Source: Lewinellaceae bacterium (GTDB lineage: Bacteria; Bacteroidota; Bacteroidia; Chitinophagales; Saprospiraceae). From it: DNA of 64,000 nt. Positions 25,501-33,422 of the stretch are shown piece after piece (within the stretch, counting starts at the first letter, position 1; every line of letters starts with the position of its first letter). The notes beneath the pieces are model-generated. The model ran no database searches, was not told the origin of the DNA, and saw nothing but the letters and a program-made list of their open reading frames with translations. The position numbers and the translations under genes are program-made. The stretch is taken from NCBI GenBank assembly GCA_020636405.1, contig JACJXW010000004.1:3770001-3834000 (forward strand), read 5' to 3'.

Positions 25501-26875
25501 TGCAGGGGCGGAGGTGCAGCGGCCGCTGGCCACCGTCGTTATCGGCGGGCTGATCACCTCTACGCTGCTCACGCTTTTCGTTCTGCCCATCCTTTATCGC
25601 TGGACGGAGGCTCGCTTCCTTCGGCGGCCGGCAAGCGGGATTGCCGGGGCAGTTGTCCTGTTGGCCGGGGGGCTGAGCTTCCTGAGTCCGGCACCGGCAG
25701 CTGCTCAGCAACCGGGCACCCTGCCTCCCCTATCCCTGGAAGAAGCGGTGGAAATGGCGGCCGCCAACTACCCGAAGATAAAGACCGCCCGCCTGAAAAT
25801 CACCCGTCAGCAGGCGCTCAAAGAAACCGCCTGGGATCTGGGCAATACCCAGATTTTTACCGGCGGAGAAGAATTGGGAGCTGGAAATGGCGGTGTTTAT
25901 ACCATCATCGGCGCTCAGCAACAGAATATCGATGTATTTGGCATCGCTCCAAAACGGGAATTGCAGGAACAAAGGGTACTACTAGCTGAAACAGCCTTGA
26001 ACCTGAGCAAGATCGAGCTGAAAAGGCAGGTGCAGGAAGCCTGGTTTGCAACATACATCGCCCAAAACAACCTTTGGCTGTACAGTAGGCTGGATTCTAT
26101 TTACCAGGAGTTCCAGCGGGGGGCGCAGGTAAGGTACGAGGTGGAAGAAACCTCCAAACTGGCCTTTCTGGCCGCTTCCAACCAGGTGAAGCAGATCGCC
26201 CTGCAGAAGGAGCAGGCTGCGTTTGATTACGCCATCGCCCTGCAGATGCTGAACCTGTGGCTGGCCGGCGATTACCTGTACACTGTTTCCGAAACCTCTG
26301 ATGACAGCTGGTTCGAGCCATTGGGCCCAGGTGGATCGATCGATGGGCACCCCCAGCTGGCCCTGGCCGCGCAAGGTATAAAAGTAGCGGAGGCGGAACG
26401 CCGGATGGCCGAGGCGGCCCTGAAGCCCCGCTTCAATGCGCAGTATGGCCTGCAAAGCATTGCCGGAGAATTTACCTTCCATCAATTTCAGCTGGGGGTT
26501 ACCGTTCCCTTGTTTGCCCGGCCGGAGAAGGGCAGGATACAGGCGGCCGGCATCCAACAGCAGATCGCGGAGCAGGAATACAGGCAAAGCTGGCTGGAAC
26601 TCCGCTCGGAATACCAGGCGCTGCAACAGCAGTACCGGAAGTGGCATGCTTCCTGGCGTTTTTATGAAGAACAGTCCCTTCCCCTGGCGCGCGAACAATT
26701 GCAGGGAGCGGTGCTGGCCTACCGGGAAGGCGCCATCGGCTATGTATCCTTTATCCAGAACCTTCAGGCGGCGGTTCAGGTGGAGATGAACGCCCGGGAG
26801 GCGCTGGGCCGCTACCTGGAATCCAGGTGCCGCCTGGAATATTACCTCAACTCGTCGGAGCACCGCGCCAATTAA
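22514..26875 (+). CDS. Heavy-metal RND pump CusA/CzcA fused to a TolC/CusC-type channel
   Basis: 1453 residues. Residues 1 to about 1040 form an RND pump of the heavy-metal class: TM4 motif AIDFGIIVDGAVIIVEG and typical CusA loops. A further hydrophobic segment near 1045-1070 (GIAGAVVLLAGGLSFLSPAPAAAQ) acts as an internal signal. The remaining 385 residues are an outer-membrane efflux protein (LSLEEAVEMAAANYPKIKTARL onward). This pump-channel fusion is known in Bacteroidota and presumably is cut by signal peptidase after AAAQ to free the channel. Copper, silver, zinc, cobalt or cadmium are candidate substrates. The adaptor gene follows. Confidence 0.93.
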   Translation: MINRIIVFSIENKLLISLLTLALIGAGLWSLTKVPIDAVPDITNNQVQVITQAPNLGTEDIEQFVTYPVEVAMANLPGVLEIRSVSRFGLSVVTIVFEDEMGTYLPRQLVNEKLAMVKEEIPEGFGHSFMGPISTGLGEIYQYTLQVDPAYQDQYSAKNLRSIQDWIVRRQMAMVPGVVEVNAFGGRIKQYEVAVGPDELRAIGLTITDVFEALEQNNQNTGGAYIEKDHQANFIRGEGLARSISDIENIVVKTVDGIPIHIADIAKVQLGSAIRYGAFTKDGQGEAVGGMILMLKGANSNKVIEAVKNRMAQIQESLPDGVTIEPFLDRSALIARTTDTVSTNLLEGALIVIFVLVFLLGNWRGGLIVASTIPLSLLFAFILMNAFGVWANLMSLGAIDFGIIVDGAVIIVEGTVFLMIQHLRKGQTLDAVRRDEITFTASSKMMNAAFFGQLIILIVFLPILFLEGVEGKMFQPMALTFMFAMLGAMILCLTYVPMVSALFIRIREEGGKSWGGRLVAWLEDRYEKALGGALKRSLAVIVSALALFALAVLTFTRMGGEFIPQLDEGDIAFHIILKPGSALSESIETSSRIERILLENFPEVEHAMTRFGVAEVPTDPMPMDIGDCFAILKPQKEWVSAESKEELIEKMKEKLSIVPGVNYEFTQPIEMRFNELLTGVREDIAVKLYGENLQVLAEKAEEMGRIIATVEGVGDMRVEATTGLPQMTVNYQRDELAQYGLNVNDINQAVETAFAGGKAGVIFEGERRYSLVVRLDSIHRTNIGDLRNLYINTPDGAQIPLKELADISYEPGPMQVSRDNTNRRVYVGVNVRGRDVKTLVEEIRQKLNTQLDLPPGYYIRYGGAFENLERATNRLQLVVPIALALIFILIFFALRSLTQSLMIYMAIPLAAIGGVFSLWLRDMPFSISAGVGFIVLFGVAVLNGLVLISGWNELKSEGVADLKERIIQGARRRIRPILLTALTDILGFLPMALSGSAGAEVQRPLATVVIGGLITSTLLTLFVLPILYRWTEARFLRRPASGIAGAVVLLAGGLSFLSPAPAAAQQPGTLPPLSLEEAVEMAAANYPKIKTARLKITRQQALKETAWDLGNTQIFTGGEELGAGNGGVYTIIGAQQQNIDVFGIAPKRELQEQRVLLAETALNLSKIELKRQVQEAWFATYIAQNNLWLYSRLDSIYQEFQRGAQVRYEVEETSKLAFLAASNQVKQIALQKEQAAFDYAIALQMLNLWLAGDYLYTVSETSDDSWFEPLGPGGSIDGHPQLALAAQGIKVAEAERRMAEAALKPRFNAQYGLQSIAGEFTFHQFQLGVTVPLFARPEKGRIQAAGIQQQIAEQEYRQSWLELRSEYQALQQQYRKWHASWRFYEEQSLPLAREQLQGAVLAYREGAIGYVSFIQNLQAAVQVEMNAREALGRYLESRCRLEYYLNSSEHRAN

Positions 26876-26890
26876 ATTTTAGATTAACCA

Positions 26891-26938
26891 GACTTGACAA
26901 GTTTCCAAAGAGGATGCATCCGGAAAACTTGTCAAGTC
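26891..26938. repeat. Stem-loop between pump and adaptor genes
   Basis: GACTTGACAAGTTT (26891-26904) and AAACTTGTCAAGTC (26925-26938) form perfect 14-base arms. The loop contains the palindrome GGATGCATCC. There is no T-run, so it is not a simple terminator. It could stabilise the upstream mRNA or set the ratio of pump to adaptor. The adaptor start at 26966 lies just after it. Confidence 0.8.
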
Positions 26939-26965
26939 TCCCAATGTGCCAAAAAAAATAAAAAC

Positions 26966-28162
26966 ATGAAACTCAAGATCAATCAATTATTAATAGCCGC
27001 CACTCTTTTGTTTACTGCCTGCGGCGATGGCGAAAACCCTATGGAGCACGAAGGCGCTCATGTACATGAAGCAGAAAATGGCCATCACGGCCACGATGAA
27101 GAAGGAGAAGCAGCCCACCTGTCTGCGGAACAATTTGCCGCCCTGCAAATGAAAACAGGCGAACTGCCCCGCCGAAATATTTCCTCTGTCGTTGAGGCCA
27201 GCGGCCAGCTGGAAGTGCCCCCTCAGAACGAAGCCACCGTCACCGCCGTTGTGGGGGCCAATGTGGCCTTTATCGAGGTGATCGAGGGAGACGACGTAAA
27301 AAAAGGGCAGGTGCTGGCCTATCTTTCTCATCCCAACATCACCCGTATGCAAAGCGAGTATCTGGAGGCATATAACAAGCTGCTGTTCCTGGAGCAGGAA
27401 TATCAGCGCCAGAAAACCCTCTATGAGAAGGAGGTGGGGTCCGGCAGAGAATTCCAGCAAACGCAGGCCGATTATCGCGCCGGCCAGGCGATGGTGAAGA
27501 GCTACGAGCTGCAGCTCCGGCAGCTCGGGCTCAACCCGGCACCTATCCGGGAAGGCGAATTTTACAGCCGGATGCCGGTTGCCAGCCCGATCAGCGGCAC
27601 GGTCACACTGGTGGAAGTAAAGACCGGCCAGTACGTTCAACCGAGCAAGAACCTTTTTGAGGTCGTGAATATCGGGCACATCCACGCCGACCTGATGGTC
27701 TTTGAGAAGGATGTCTACAAAGTGGAAAAAGGCCAGCAGGTGCGTTTTACCGTTGAGACCCTGCCAGGCAGGGAGCTGTACGCCAGGATCTATTCGGTCG
27801 GGAAAAAATTCGAACGAGGCCCGAAGGCCGTGCACGTTCACGCCGAAATAGAGAACAAAACCGGCAAGCTGATACCGGGCATGTATATTAAAGGAGAAAT
27901 ACTGACGGACAGTACGGAAACTTTTGCCCTGCCGGAGGAAGCCATTACCAGGGACGGAAGCCGGCATGTAGCCTTCCTGGCGGAAAAAGAAGAAGCGGGG
28001 TGGATGTTTACGCCCGTTGAGGTAGTACCCGGCAGCTCCAACGCTGGTTGGGTTGGGGTCGATTTCCTCCGGAAGGTTCCGCAAAATGCCCGTTTCGCCC
28101 TGAACAATGCCTATTATCTCATTGCTGAGATGAAGAAAGGGGAGGCGGACCATTCGCACTGA
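26966..28162 (+). CDS. Metal efflux RND adaptor, CusB/CzcB-like lipoprotein
   Basis: About 398 residues from ATG 26966 (MKLKINQ); the longer frame upstream overlaps the stem-loop and lacks a signal. A lipobox (LLFTACGD) marks it as a lipoprotein. The N terminus is rich in His, Glu and Asp (GAHVHEAENGHHGHDEEG), fit for metal capture, as in CusB/CzcB. Lipoyl and beta-barrel domains (VEASGQLEVPPQNEATV, MPVASPISGTVTLVEV) follow. It pairs with the fused pump-channel to complete a tripartite system. Confidence 0.92.
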   Translation: MKLKINQLLIAATLLFTACGDGENPMEHEGAHVHEAENGHHGHDEEGEAAHLSAEQFAALQMKTGELPRRNISSVVEASGQLEVPPQNEATVTAVVGANVAFIEVIEGDDVKKGQVLAYLSHPNITRMQSEYLEAYNKLLFLEQEYQRQKTLYEKEVGSGREFQQTQADYRAGQAMVKSYELQLRQLGLNPAPIREGEFYSRMPVASPISGTVTLVEVKTGQYVQPSKNLFEVVNIGHIHADLMVFEKDVYKVEKGQQVRFTVETLPGRELYARIYSVGKKFERGPKAVHVHAEIENKTGKLIPGMYIKGEILTDSTETFALPEEAITRDGSRHVAFLAEKEEAGWMFTPVEVVPGSSNAGWVGVDFLRKVPQNARFALNNAYYLIAEMKKGEADHSH

Positions 28163-28334
28163 GGGGCTGTTTGGGTAAATGGAGGGATAAGCCGCGAATG
28201 AGCTCACGCCGAAGCCTGGCAAGTGGGCGGGTTGAACTTCCTGGAACACTTCTCTTTTAAAACTTTTAATGAATCCAGGGTAGGCCCTTTTAAAGGGGAA
28301 AGCGGTTGAGAAAGCCGGGCTTAATTCACAATTA

Positions 28335-28735
28335 CTAAGCAACATGCAATCCTCCGGTGGGGAGGCCTTCCAGGGCCTTCCCACCGGCCGCCGGCCTGCC
28401 TGCCGGTTGCCAGGCCACCCGCAGGATGCTGCCCGCGAGTACAAACAAAGCGGTAGCCAGCGCAGCGCCTGAAAGGACAAAAATCCAGAACCAGGGTTGT
28501 ACTGCGTCCATCATCACCCGGAATGGCGCCGGGTTTGGGCCCATTTGCCAAAGGCCCTTGCTTATGCCTGCCGCATTGAGCGAAAGCCAGAATACAAGCA
28601 GCGCAAGCTGGGCTGTGCGGTAGGAAGAGCGTTCAGCAGGCGGTTACCGGCCAGGAATGCCTTCTGCCTGCCGCCGAGGAACTCAAAGCAAGCAGCGAAC
28701 AGGATCATGCTATTGATGCCGATGGCCGTGCCCAT
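28335..28735 (-). pseudogene. Frameshifted polytopic membrane protein fragment
   Basis: Directly after the Rrf2 gene the stop and a start overlap as TAATG (ATG 28735). The first frame reads MGTAIGINSMILFAACFEFLG and goes out of register near 28625. The next frame then continues as TAQLALLVFWLSLNAAGIS, GLWQMGPNPAPFRVMMD and PWFWIFVLSGAALATALFV. Joined it gives about 130 residues with four hydrophobic helices, like the C-terminal part of a haem-copper oxidase or NO reductase-like protein, but the match is weak. The coupling with an Rrf2 gene suggests a once-intact NO or redox enzyme. The right end runs into GC-rich repeat-like sequence. Confidence 0.5.
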
Positions 28736-29172
28736 TACTCGCTGATGCGCAGCCGTTGCCGGCTGACTTTATCGGCCAGGCCAGCCAGGGAAGTGGTTTC
28801 GAATTCCCGTTTTATTGCAATCTTCGCCTCTTTCCAGTAATCGTGCACCGGGCAGGGCGCGGCCTTGCCACAGCCGGGCAGGCCCAGCAGGCAGGAATCG
28901 AAAAAATCATCTCCCTCAATGATCCTGACGACATCGATCAGGAAGATAGCCTCGGGGGGGGTAGCGAAGGCCACGCCGCCGCTGGGGCCGCGGTAAGACT
29001 TCAATATTCCCTTCTCAGTGAGCGATTGGAAGGTTTTGGTCAGAAAGTGAAAGGAAATATCCAGCTCTTCGGATATTTCCCCGATACTAACATAGGTGGG
29101 ATCGCCTTTTTTCAAAGCCATGTATATCAAAGCTCTTAAGCCATAAACACAGGCTTTTGAAAGTACTTTCAC
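28735..29172 (-). CDS. Rrf2-family regulator, divergent third copy
   Basis: 145 residues starting MKVLSKACVYGLRAL. It has the Rrf2 winged helix (SIGEISEELDISFHFLTKTF, wing YRGPSGGV) and the cysteine group CLLGLPGCGKAAPC in the spacing C-x6-C-x5-C, so it probably binds an iron-sulfur cluster. It is clearly less like the two NsrR-like copies at 19934 and 42132 than they are to each other. Its promoter lacks the GGACAAATTTGTCC palindrome and instead has a TTTAAG/CTTAAA repeat at 29183, so it likely controls other genes. Confidence 0.87.
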   Translation of the reverse strand: MKVLSKACVYGLRALIYMALKKGDPTYVSIGEISEELDISFHFLTKTFQSLTEKGILKSYRGPSGGVAFATPPEAIFLIDVVRIIEGDDFFDSCLLGLPGCGKAAPCPVHDYWKEAKIAIKREFETTSLAGLADKVSRQRLRISE

Positions 29173-29182
29173 GCTAAGGTAA

Positions 29183-29204
29183 TTTAAGGCTTACTAGGCT
29201 TAAA
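29183..29204. promoter_or_regulatory. Candidate operator of the third Rrf2 gene
   Basis: An imperfect inverted repeat with arms TTTAAG (29183-29188) and CTTAAA (29199-29204), 11-32 bases upstream of the Rrf2 start. An internal direct repeat AGGCTTA is also visible. Autoregulation is inferred only from position. Confidence 0.45.
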
Positions 29205-29840
29205 TATAAATTTGTTTAACGGATTCTCCAAATGCCGGGTTTCATTTTTGATAAAAATGTATTTACCCAAACTTCTCAGATATTCCTGGCTTACTCACTA
29301 AAAATATTGATGTTATGTGCCAGGCAAAATATAATGAATAGGATCATGGCGATAAAGAGGAAGATCGGAAGGATTAGCGTATTTGAAGCCGCTATACTTT
29401 GTTCAGGCTGGCGAGATAAGGCCAAAAACATTCTGTTGAAAATGGTATTCATGTCGGGAAATTTTAATCAAAAATCAGGTGCTGAGTCGTGTACTAACAG
29501 CTTACAGCTCTGGTTGTAATTCCCAATCAAAGGGGAATATTTACATTAAGTTAACGTCCAGTTTACACTAAATTAATGTTAAGTTTACATTAAATTAACA
29601 TTGGGGAGCAAGTTTAACATTTTATTAGCCCCCCCCCCGCTCAGAGCTTGTGTGGGCTATCCGTGGACAGAAAGCTCCAATGGCGTGTATGTGGCACGGG
29701 CTTAACGGTAGCCTGGGCTGTGTACGCCTCGCAGTCTCGCGGGCAGGCAGGGTGTACTAAACCCCCATTGGGTATCCAGCGTTCGACTGAGTTCACGCCG
29801 AAGCCTTAGAGGGGTAGCCCCTGTGTGCATAATAAAAAGC
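29205..29840. other. Repeat-rich stretch without a supported gene
   Basis: A 95-codon frame at 29232-29519 gives an unfamiliar translation and is doubtful. Then come three imperfect 22-base tandem repeats (29539-29604), a run of C at 29631-29639, and GC-rich sequence. The string GAGTTCACGCCGAAGCCT (29789-29806) matches 28200-28217 at 17 of 18 bases. A short stem AGGGG/CCCCT lies just before the next gene. I find no RNA gene. Confidence 0.5.
29539..29604. repeat. Three 22-bp AT-rich tandem repeats
   Basis: Units start at 29539, 29561 and 29583, each beginning TTTACAyTAArTTAA. Units 2 and 3 together contain TTAATGTTAA and TTAACATT, which form a small inverted repeat. The even 22-base period (about two helical turns) would place protein-binding sites on one DNA face. 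No replication gene is near, so an origin is not supported. Confidence 0.75.
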
Positions 29841-31337
29841 ATGGCGTACAAATCAACAGATATGATCCGGGAGCACATAAAAATACATGACCAACAAACA
29901 ATCGAGATAAAACTGGAGTTTTCTTCATCAAAAGCACCAAAGGGAAAAGACAGCTATTTTGTAAATATGTATTTGTTCCTTCCTTACGCTCTCGATATCA
30001 ACAAGCACAACTTTTCGAAGCAGGATTTTTATAATTCCCTCAAAACGTACATCCGGCTGACAACCCCTTTCTATCTTTTGCAGAACATTGCAAAAGAAAA
30101 GAATAGCCCGTATGCCCGCCTATCAAAAAGCGCCAAAAATTTCATTGCTTCTCCGGATGAGGATAAGAAAGTAAAATTCGATCTTGAGATAAAACGATTT
30201 TGTTCCATCTTTGGCACCTCCTTAAGGCACGCAACTAACCATATTTTAACAACCATAAACAATACTGACAGGGAATATCTCATCGCTGAATATATCAACC
30301 AGGTGACGCAGATCCGCGAAGCGTACAAAAGCCTGCGCCCGACCATCAATGTATCCTTGAAAAGCAGCGACATTTTTGATGTTTACCAGCTAGCTGATGA
30401 ATACCAAAGTTTGCTCGTTGAAAAGCATGTTTTCATTTTAACCGATAAATTGGCAGAAAAGAACGAGAACGTAGATAAAACACAACGTACCAAACTAAAT
30501 GGCCTGGTTTTGCTGGAAATGGCCTACCGGGAGGAAAGAGAATATCAGTCTGTTGCCAAACCCCACCGGTCAAACGAAGATATCTTATACCGTTCAAGCC
30601 AACTGAAAAAGTTTATTGAAAGCAACCTTTTCCTGAATACCGACACTAAAAAAGACGGGCTGCTTTTTGAACAGATAATATTTGGCTTCGCCGCCGGGTT
30701 GGCCATGATATTTGCAACTGCGGTCGCTTTTGCTTCGCAAATGATGTATGGCAACCTGACTTTGCCTTTTTTCATTGCCCTCGTGGTAAGCTATATATTT
30801 AAAGACAGGATAAAAGAGCTTCTGAGATTGTATTTGAATAAAAAACAATACAGGTATTTTTACGATTTCAAGACCAATATATACGATCAGAAAGGCGGGA
30901 AAATAGGCAACCTGAAAGAAAGCTTCCTGTTTGTGAAACACAAACACTTGCCTGAACTTATTTTGGTGGCGAGGAACAAAATGAGGAGTACTGAAATACC
31001 CAGTGAATCAATGGGCGAAAAGATCATCCGGTACCGTAACAAAATCAACATTTTCAAAAATAAAGTGGAGGAACCAGATGAATTTTCCGGTTTCACCGAA
31101 ATCCTCCGGATGAATATTACTGATTTTACAAAAAAAATGGATGACCCGAAGAAGGAAATATTTATCAGGACCAGGAACGGGTTTAAAAGGTCTTATGCTG
31201 ACCGGGCCTATCATTTAAACATGGTACTTACCTATTCGGATGGGGAAGGTAAGAAGCTCCGGCTATATAAACTTGTCGTCTCCAGGAACGGCCTTAAAAG
31301 AGTAGAACATATAAACTTTGAAGAGGAATCTGCATAA
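29841..31337 (+). CDS. Orphan protein with two central membrane segments
   Basis: 498 residues from ATG 29841 (MAYKSTDMIREH). The N-terminal 280 residues are soluble and helical. Two hydrophobic segments follow at about 280-325 (IFGFAAGLAMIFATAVAFASQ and LPFFIALVVSYIF). A charged C-terminal half of about 175 residues includes YRYFYDFKTNIYDQKGGKIG. Both ends probably face the cytoplasm, with a short periplasmic loop. I recognise no family or motif. It stands alone, flanked by repeats (29539-29604 and 31444-31589), and its AT content is higher than that of the metal and sugar loci, which could reflect horizontal transfer. Confidence 0.75.
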   Translation: MAYKSTDMIREHIKIHDQQTIEIKLEFSSSKAPKGKDSYFVNMYLFLPYALDINKHNFSKQDFYNSLKTYIRLTTPFYLLQNIAKEKNSPYARLSKSAKNFIASPDEDKKVKFDLEIKRFCSIFGTSLRHATNHILTTINNTDREYLIAEYINQVTQIREAYKSLRPTINVSLKSSDIFDVYQLADEYQSLLVEKHVFILTDKLAEKNENVDKTQRTKLNGLVLLEMAYREEREYQSVAKPHRSNEDILYRSSQLKKFIESNLFLNTDTKKDGLLFEQIIFGFAAGLAMIFATAVAFASQMMYGNLTLPFFIALVVSYIFKDRIKELLRLYLNKKQYRYFYDFKTNIYDQKGGKIGNLKESFLFVKHKHLPELILVARNKMRSTEIPSESMGEKIIRYRNKINIFKNKVEEPDEFSGFTEILRMNITDFTKKMDDPKKEIFIRTRNGFKRSYADRAYHLNMVLTYSDGEGKKLRLYKLVVSRNGLKRVEHINFEEESA

Positions 31338-31443
31338 AATTATTTTATTCTATAATGATGCCCTTCAGCTCATCAAAAGTAAGGGGCGAAATGACCAGCA
31401 AAAAACCATATATTACAAAATGGCGCCCCTTACTGATGTTAAA

Positions 31444-31589
31444 AGCATGTTTGGAGGTGATCGTTTGGGCTGCAAATGGCCCTTTTTAGAACCTCACTTT
31501 GCCATTTTTGAGCCCCATAGCCCCACTATGAGGCTCAAAAATGGCAAAGTGAGAACCCAAAACCGGTCATTTTCGCCTCCAAACATGCT
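31444..31589. repeat. 146-bp foldback element (MITE-like)
   Basis: Outer arms AGCATGTTTGGAGG (31444-31457) and CCTCCAAACATGCT (31576-31589) are perfect complements. Inner arms of 21 bases (31494-31514 and 31532-31552, centred on TTTGCCATTTTTGAGCC) are also perfect complements around a short loop with CATAG/CTATG. The whole folds into one long imperfect hairpin without coding capacity. The left flank GCAAATGGCC-n-TTTTAGAACC recurs at 40865-40887. Confidence 0.88.
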
Positions 31590-31627
31590 CTAAGACAATT
31601 TATTTATTGGCATTGTTTGCCAAATGT

Positions 31628-32074
31628 TCAGTCTGCTTCTTTCTTTATTATTTGCCCATTTGCTGCTATCGTGACCTCCCATTCGTCAGTTTGTGAATCG
31701 AGTTCCAGCTTATAAACAGTGTCGGAGCCTGTGGTTGTTCTTTGGGAATCCTCTATTGTATATCCCTTAAAATCAGTATTGACCCTGGAAAGAACAGCCT
31801 GTGGCAATTCGCTTTGGGCAATGTCTTCCTTGTGCCTGGCCAGTTCGCCAGATGAGTTGTACCAAATATCATGGTCAATATTGCCCTCCGTTTCAAATTC
31901 TACCTTGTACAGTTCCCCGTCCATTTCCCAATCCACGTCAGTGGCTTGTGGGTAGGCGCTCTTAAATTTATTGACGAGGACAGAAGGGACATCGCTTTCT
32001 GAAATATCCTGCCCTATGGCTGTGTTAGAAAACAACAACCCTGCAGCCAGAATGATCAAAATACTTTTTCTCAT
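31628..32074 (-). CDS. Secreted PepSY-like protein
   Basis: About 148 residues from ATG 32074 (MRKSILIILAAGLLF, signal peptide to NTAIGQ); the longer frame upstream is not signal-like. The mature part carries PepSY-like/BLIP-like repeats: VLVNKFKSAYPQATDVDWEMDG and, after a gap, YKLELDSQTDEWEVTIAANG. This family is periplasmic, often co-regulated with two-component systems in Bacteroidota, and may be a sensor ligand or inhibitor. It lies 80 bases after the histidine kinase gene on the same strand. Confidence 0.8.
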   Translation of the reverse strand: MRKSILIILAAGLLFSNTAIGQDISESDVPSVLVNKFKSAYPQATDVDWEMDGELYKVEFETEGNIDHDIWYNSSGELARHKEDIAQSELPQAVLSRVNTDFKGYTIEDSQRTTTGSDTVYKLELDSQTDEWEVTIAANGQIIKKEAD

Positions 32075-32156
32075 TTCTAAAAACTTTAGTTGATAAATTA
32101 ATAATGCAAAGGAAAAGGATAAATCTGGAAACAATTGGGAATAAAATGCTTCCAAT

Positions 32157-33422
32157 TTAACTGAACCGGATTTCAAAACAATGCCTGCCAGGGTAGGAAT
32201 AAGAAATGCCGAAGCCGTACAATTTGCAAATAGCATAGACGATAGCTAAGCCCAAGCCTGTACTCTTTTGAGATTCAGAGTTATTGAAGAAGCGTTTAAA
32301 AATTACTTTTTCGTCTAATTCTCCACTTTGAGATGTGTTGCTGATGGACAAGGCCCTGTAGCTAAGGTTCACGGTTACGTTCCCGTGTTCCACATTGTGA
32401 AAAATAGCATTTTTGACGAGGTTTGAAACTAAGATACTCGCAAGGTGAGCATCCATCTCCACCTCAACGGAATCCGTTTGCTCGATAGTAAGCGTTATAT
32501 TTTTAAATTGGGCAAATTCTTCCAAATCGCCGGCGATGTTTTGTGCCATTTGATTTATGGAAATGAGTTGGTTGTCAAAAAACTGTTTATTTTCGATTTT
32601 ACTCAACAGCAGGAGCGATTTATTGAATTGTTTAAGCCGGGCAGTTGTCTGTAATACTTGTGTAATAACTTCAGCATTCTCGTCCGGCAATTGCTTTTCT
32701 TCAAGCAACAATTCCAGCTTGTTGGTGATGATGGCTAAGGGTGTTTGCAATTCATGGGCGGCATTTTCGGTAAACTGCTTCTGGAGATTGTAAGTTTCCA
32801 GCGTGTGCGCAATGAGGATGTCACAGGCTTGTTTTAATTCTACAAACTCCTGCGTTGTGGTTTGAATCGGGGGAATGCTTGTGTTTTTATCAATCCGGAA
32901 CTCTTTGAGTTGTTGCAATAACCCATAAAATGGTTTCCACAATTTTCGCAGTACCAGGTTATTGATAACAATGATGCTGACAACAAGTATTATAAAAAGC
33001 CAGCTAGTTGACCAAAGTAAGTTGGAGATCTGGTCATCTTCCTCCACCATTGAGGAAATGACCCGAAGCTTATAATACCGCTTGTCGAGTTCGAAAGCGG
33101 TGGTAAGCATGCGCACAGGTTCCATTTTTTCTTCATTGAGCATATACATCAGCGTATCCTGATGAGTGTCCCTGATGTTTAGGGCGATTGATTTAGAGAT
33201 TTCCTGTATGGCGTAGTTGCTTTCGTCAAATGTATGTTTCTTTAAAACAAGCGTGTCTTTTTGCGCTTTTTGTATAATGAGCAGCCTGTAGTTGTCCAGG
33301 CCATCGTCAATACTGTCATGAATTTCATCCAACATGTTGGAATAAAAAACGGCTGCCCAGATACTGACAATAACAAAAATGGAAACAGTAAGGTATGCCA
33401 GGGACTGGTTGAGCAGTTTCAT
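32157..33422 (-). CDS. Sensor histidine kinase
   Basis: 421 residues. Membrane helix at 9-27, a periplasmic sensor of about 115 residues, a second helix near 142-162, then a HAMP-like linker. The H box is ENAAHELQTPLA (His near 231), the N box NLVKNAIFHN and the G box KSTGLGLAIVYAI. It resembles the CpxA/QseC group that pairs with OmpR-type regulators. Its start overlaps the response regulator stop by four bases (ATGA), so the two are co-translated. Confidence 0.93.
   Translation of the reverse strand: MKLLNQSLAYLTVSIFVIVSIWAAVFYSNMLDEIHDSIDDGLDNYRLLIIQKAQKDTLVLKKHTFDESNYAIQEISKSIALNIRDTHQDTLMYMLNEEKMEPVRMLTTAFELDKRYYKLRVISSMVEEDDQISNLLWSTSWLFIILVVSIIVINNLVLRKLWKPFYGLLQQLKEFRIDKNTSIPPIQTTTQEFVELKQACDILIAHTLETYNLQKQFTENAAHELQTPLAIITNKLELLLEEKQLPDENAEVITQVLQTTARLKQFNKSLLLLSKIENKQFFDNQLISINQMAQNIAGDLEEFAQFKNITLTIEQTDSVEVEMDAHLASILVSNLVKNAIFHNVEHGNVTVNLSYRALSISNTSQSGELDEKVIFKRFFNNSESQKSTGLGLAIVYAICKLYGFGISYSYPGRHCFEIRFS

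Noticed and set aside
26990..28480. 496-codon open frame opposite the metal adaptor gene
   Set aside because: Shadow of the CusB-like gene, a consequence of GC-rich codon use; no signal, domain or ribosome site.
29232..29519. 95-codon frame after the third Rrf2 promoter
   Set aside because: Translation has no known motif and the region is AT-rich and repeat-laden; evidence too thin to call a gene.
29539..29604. CRISPR array or replication iterons
   Set aside because: Only three imperfect units with no spacers, and no cas or replication initiator gene near.
31318..31593. 91-codon frame over the foldback element
   Set aside because: Its sequence is dictated by the palindrome and reads as complement of itself.
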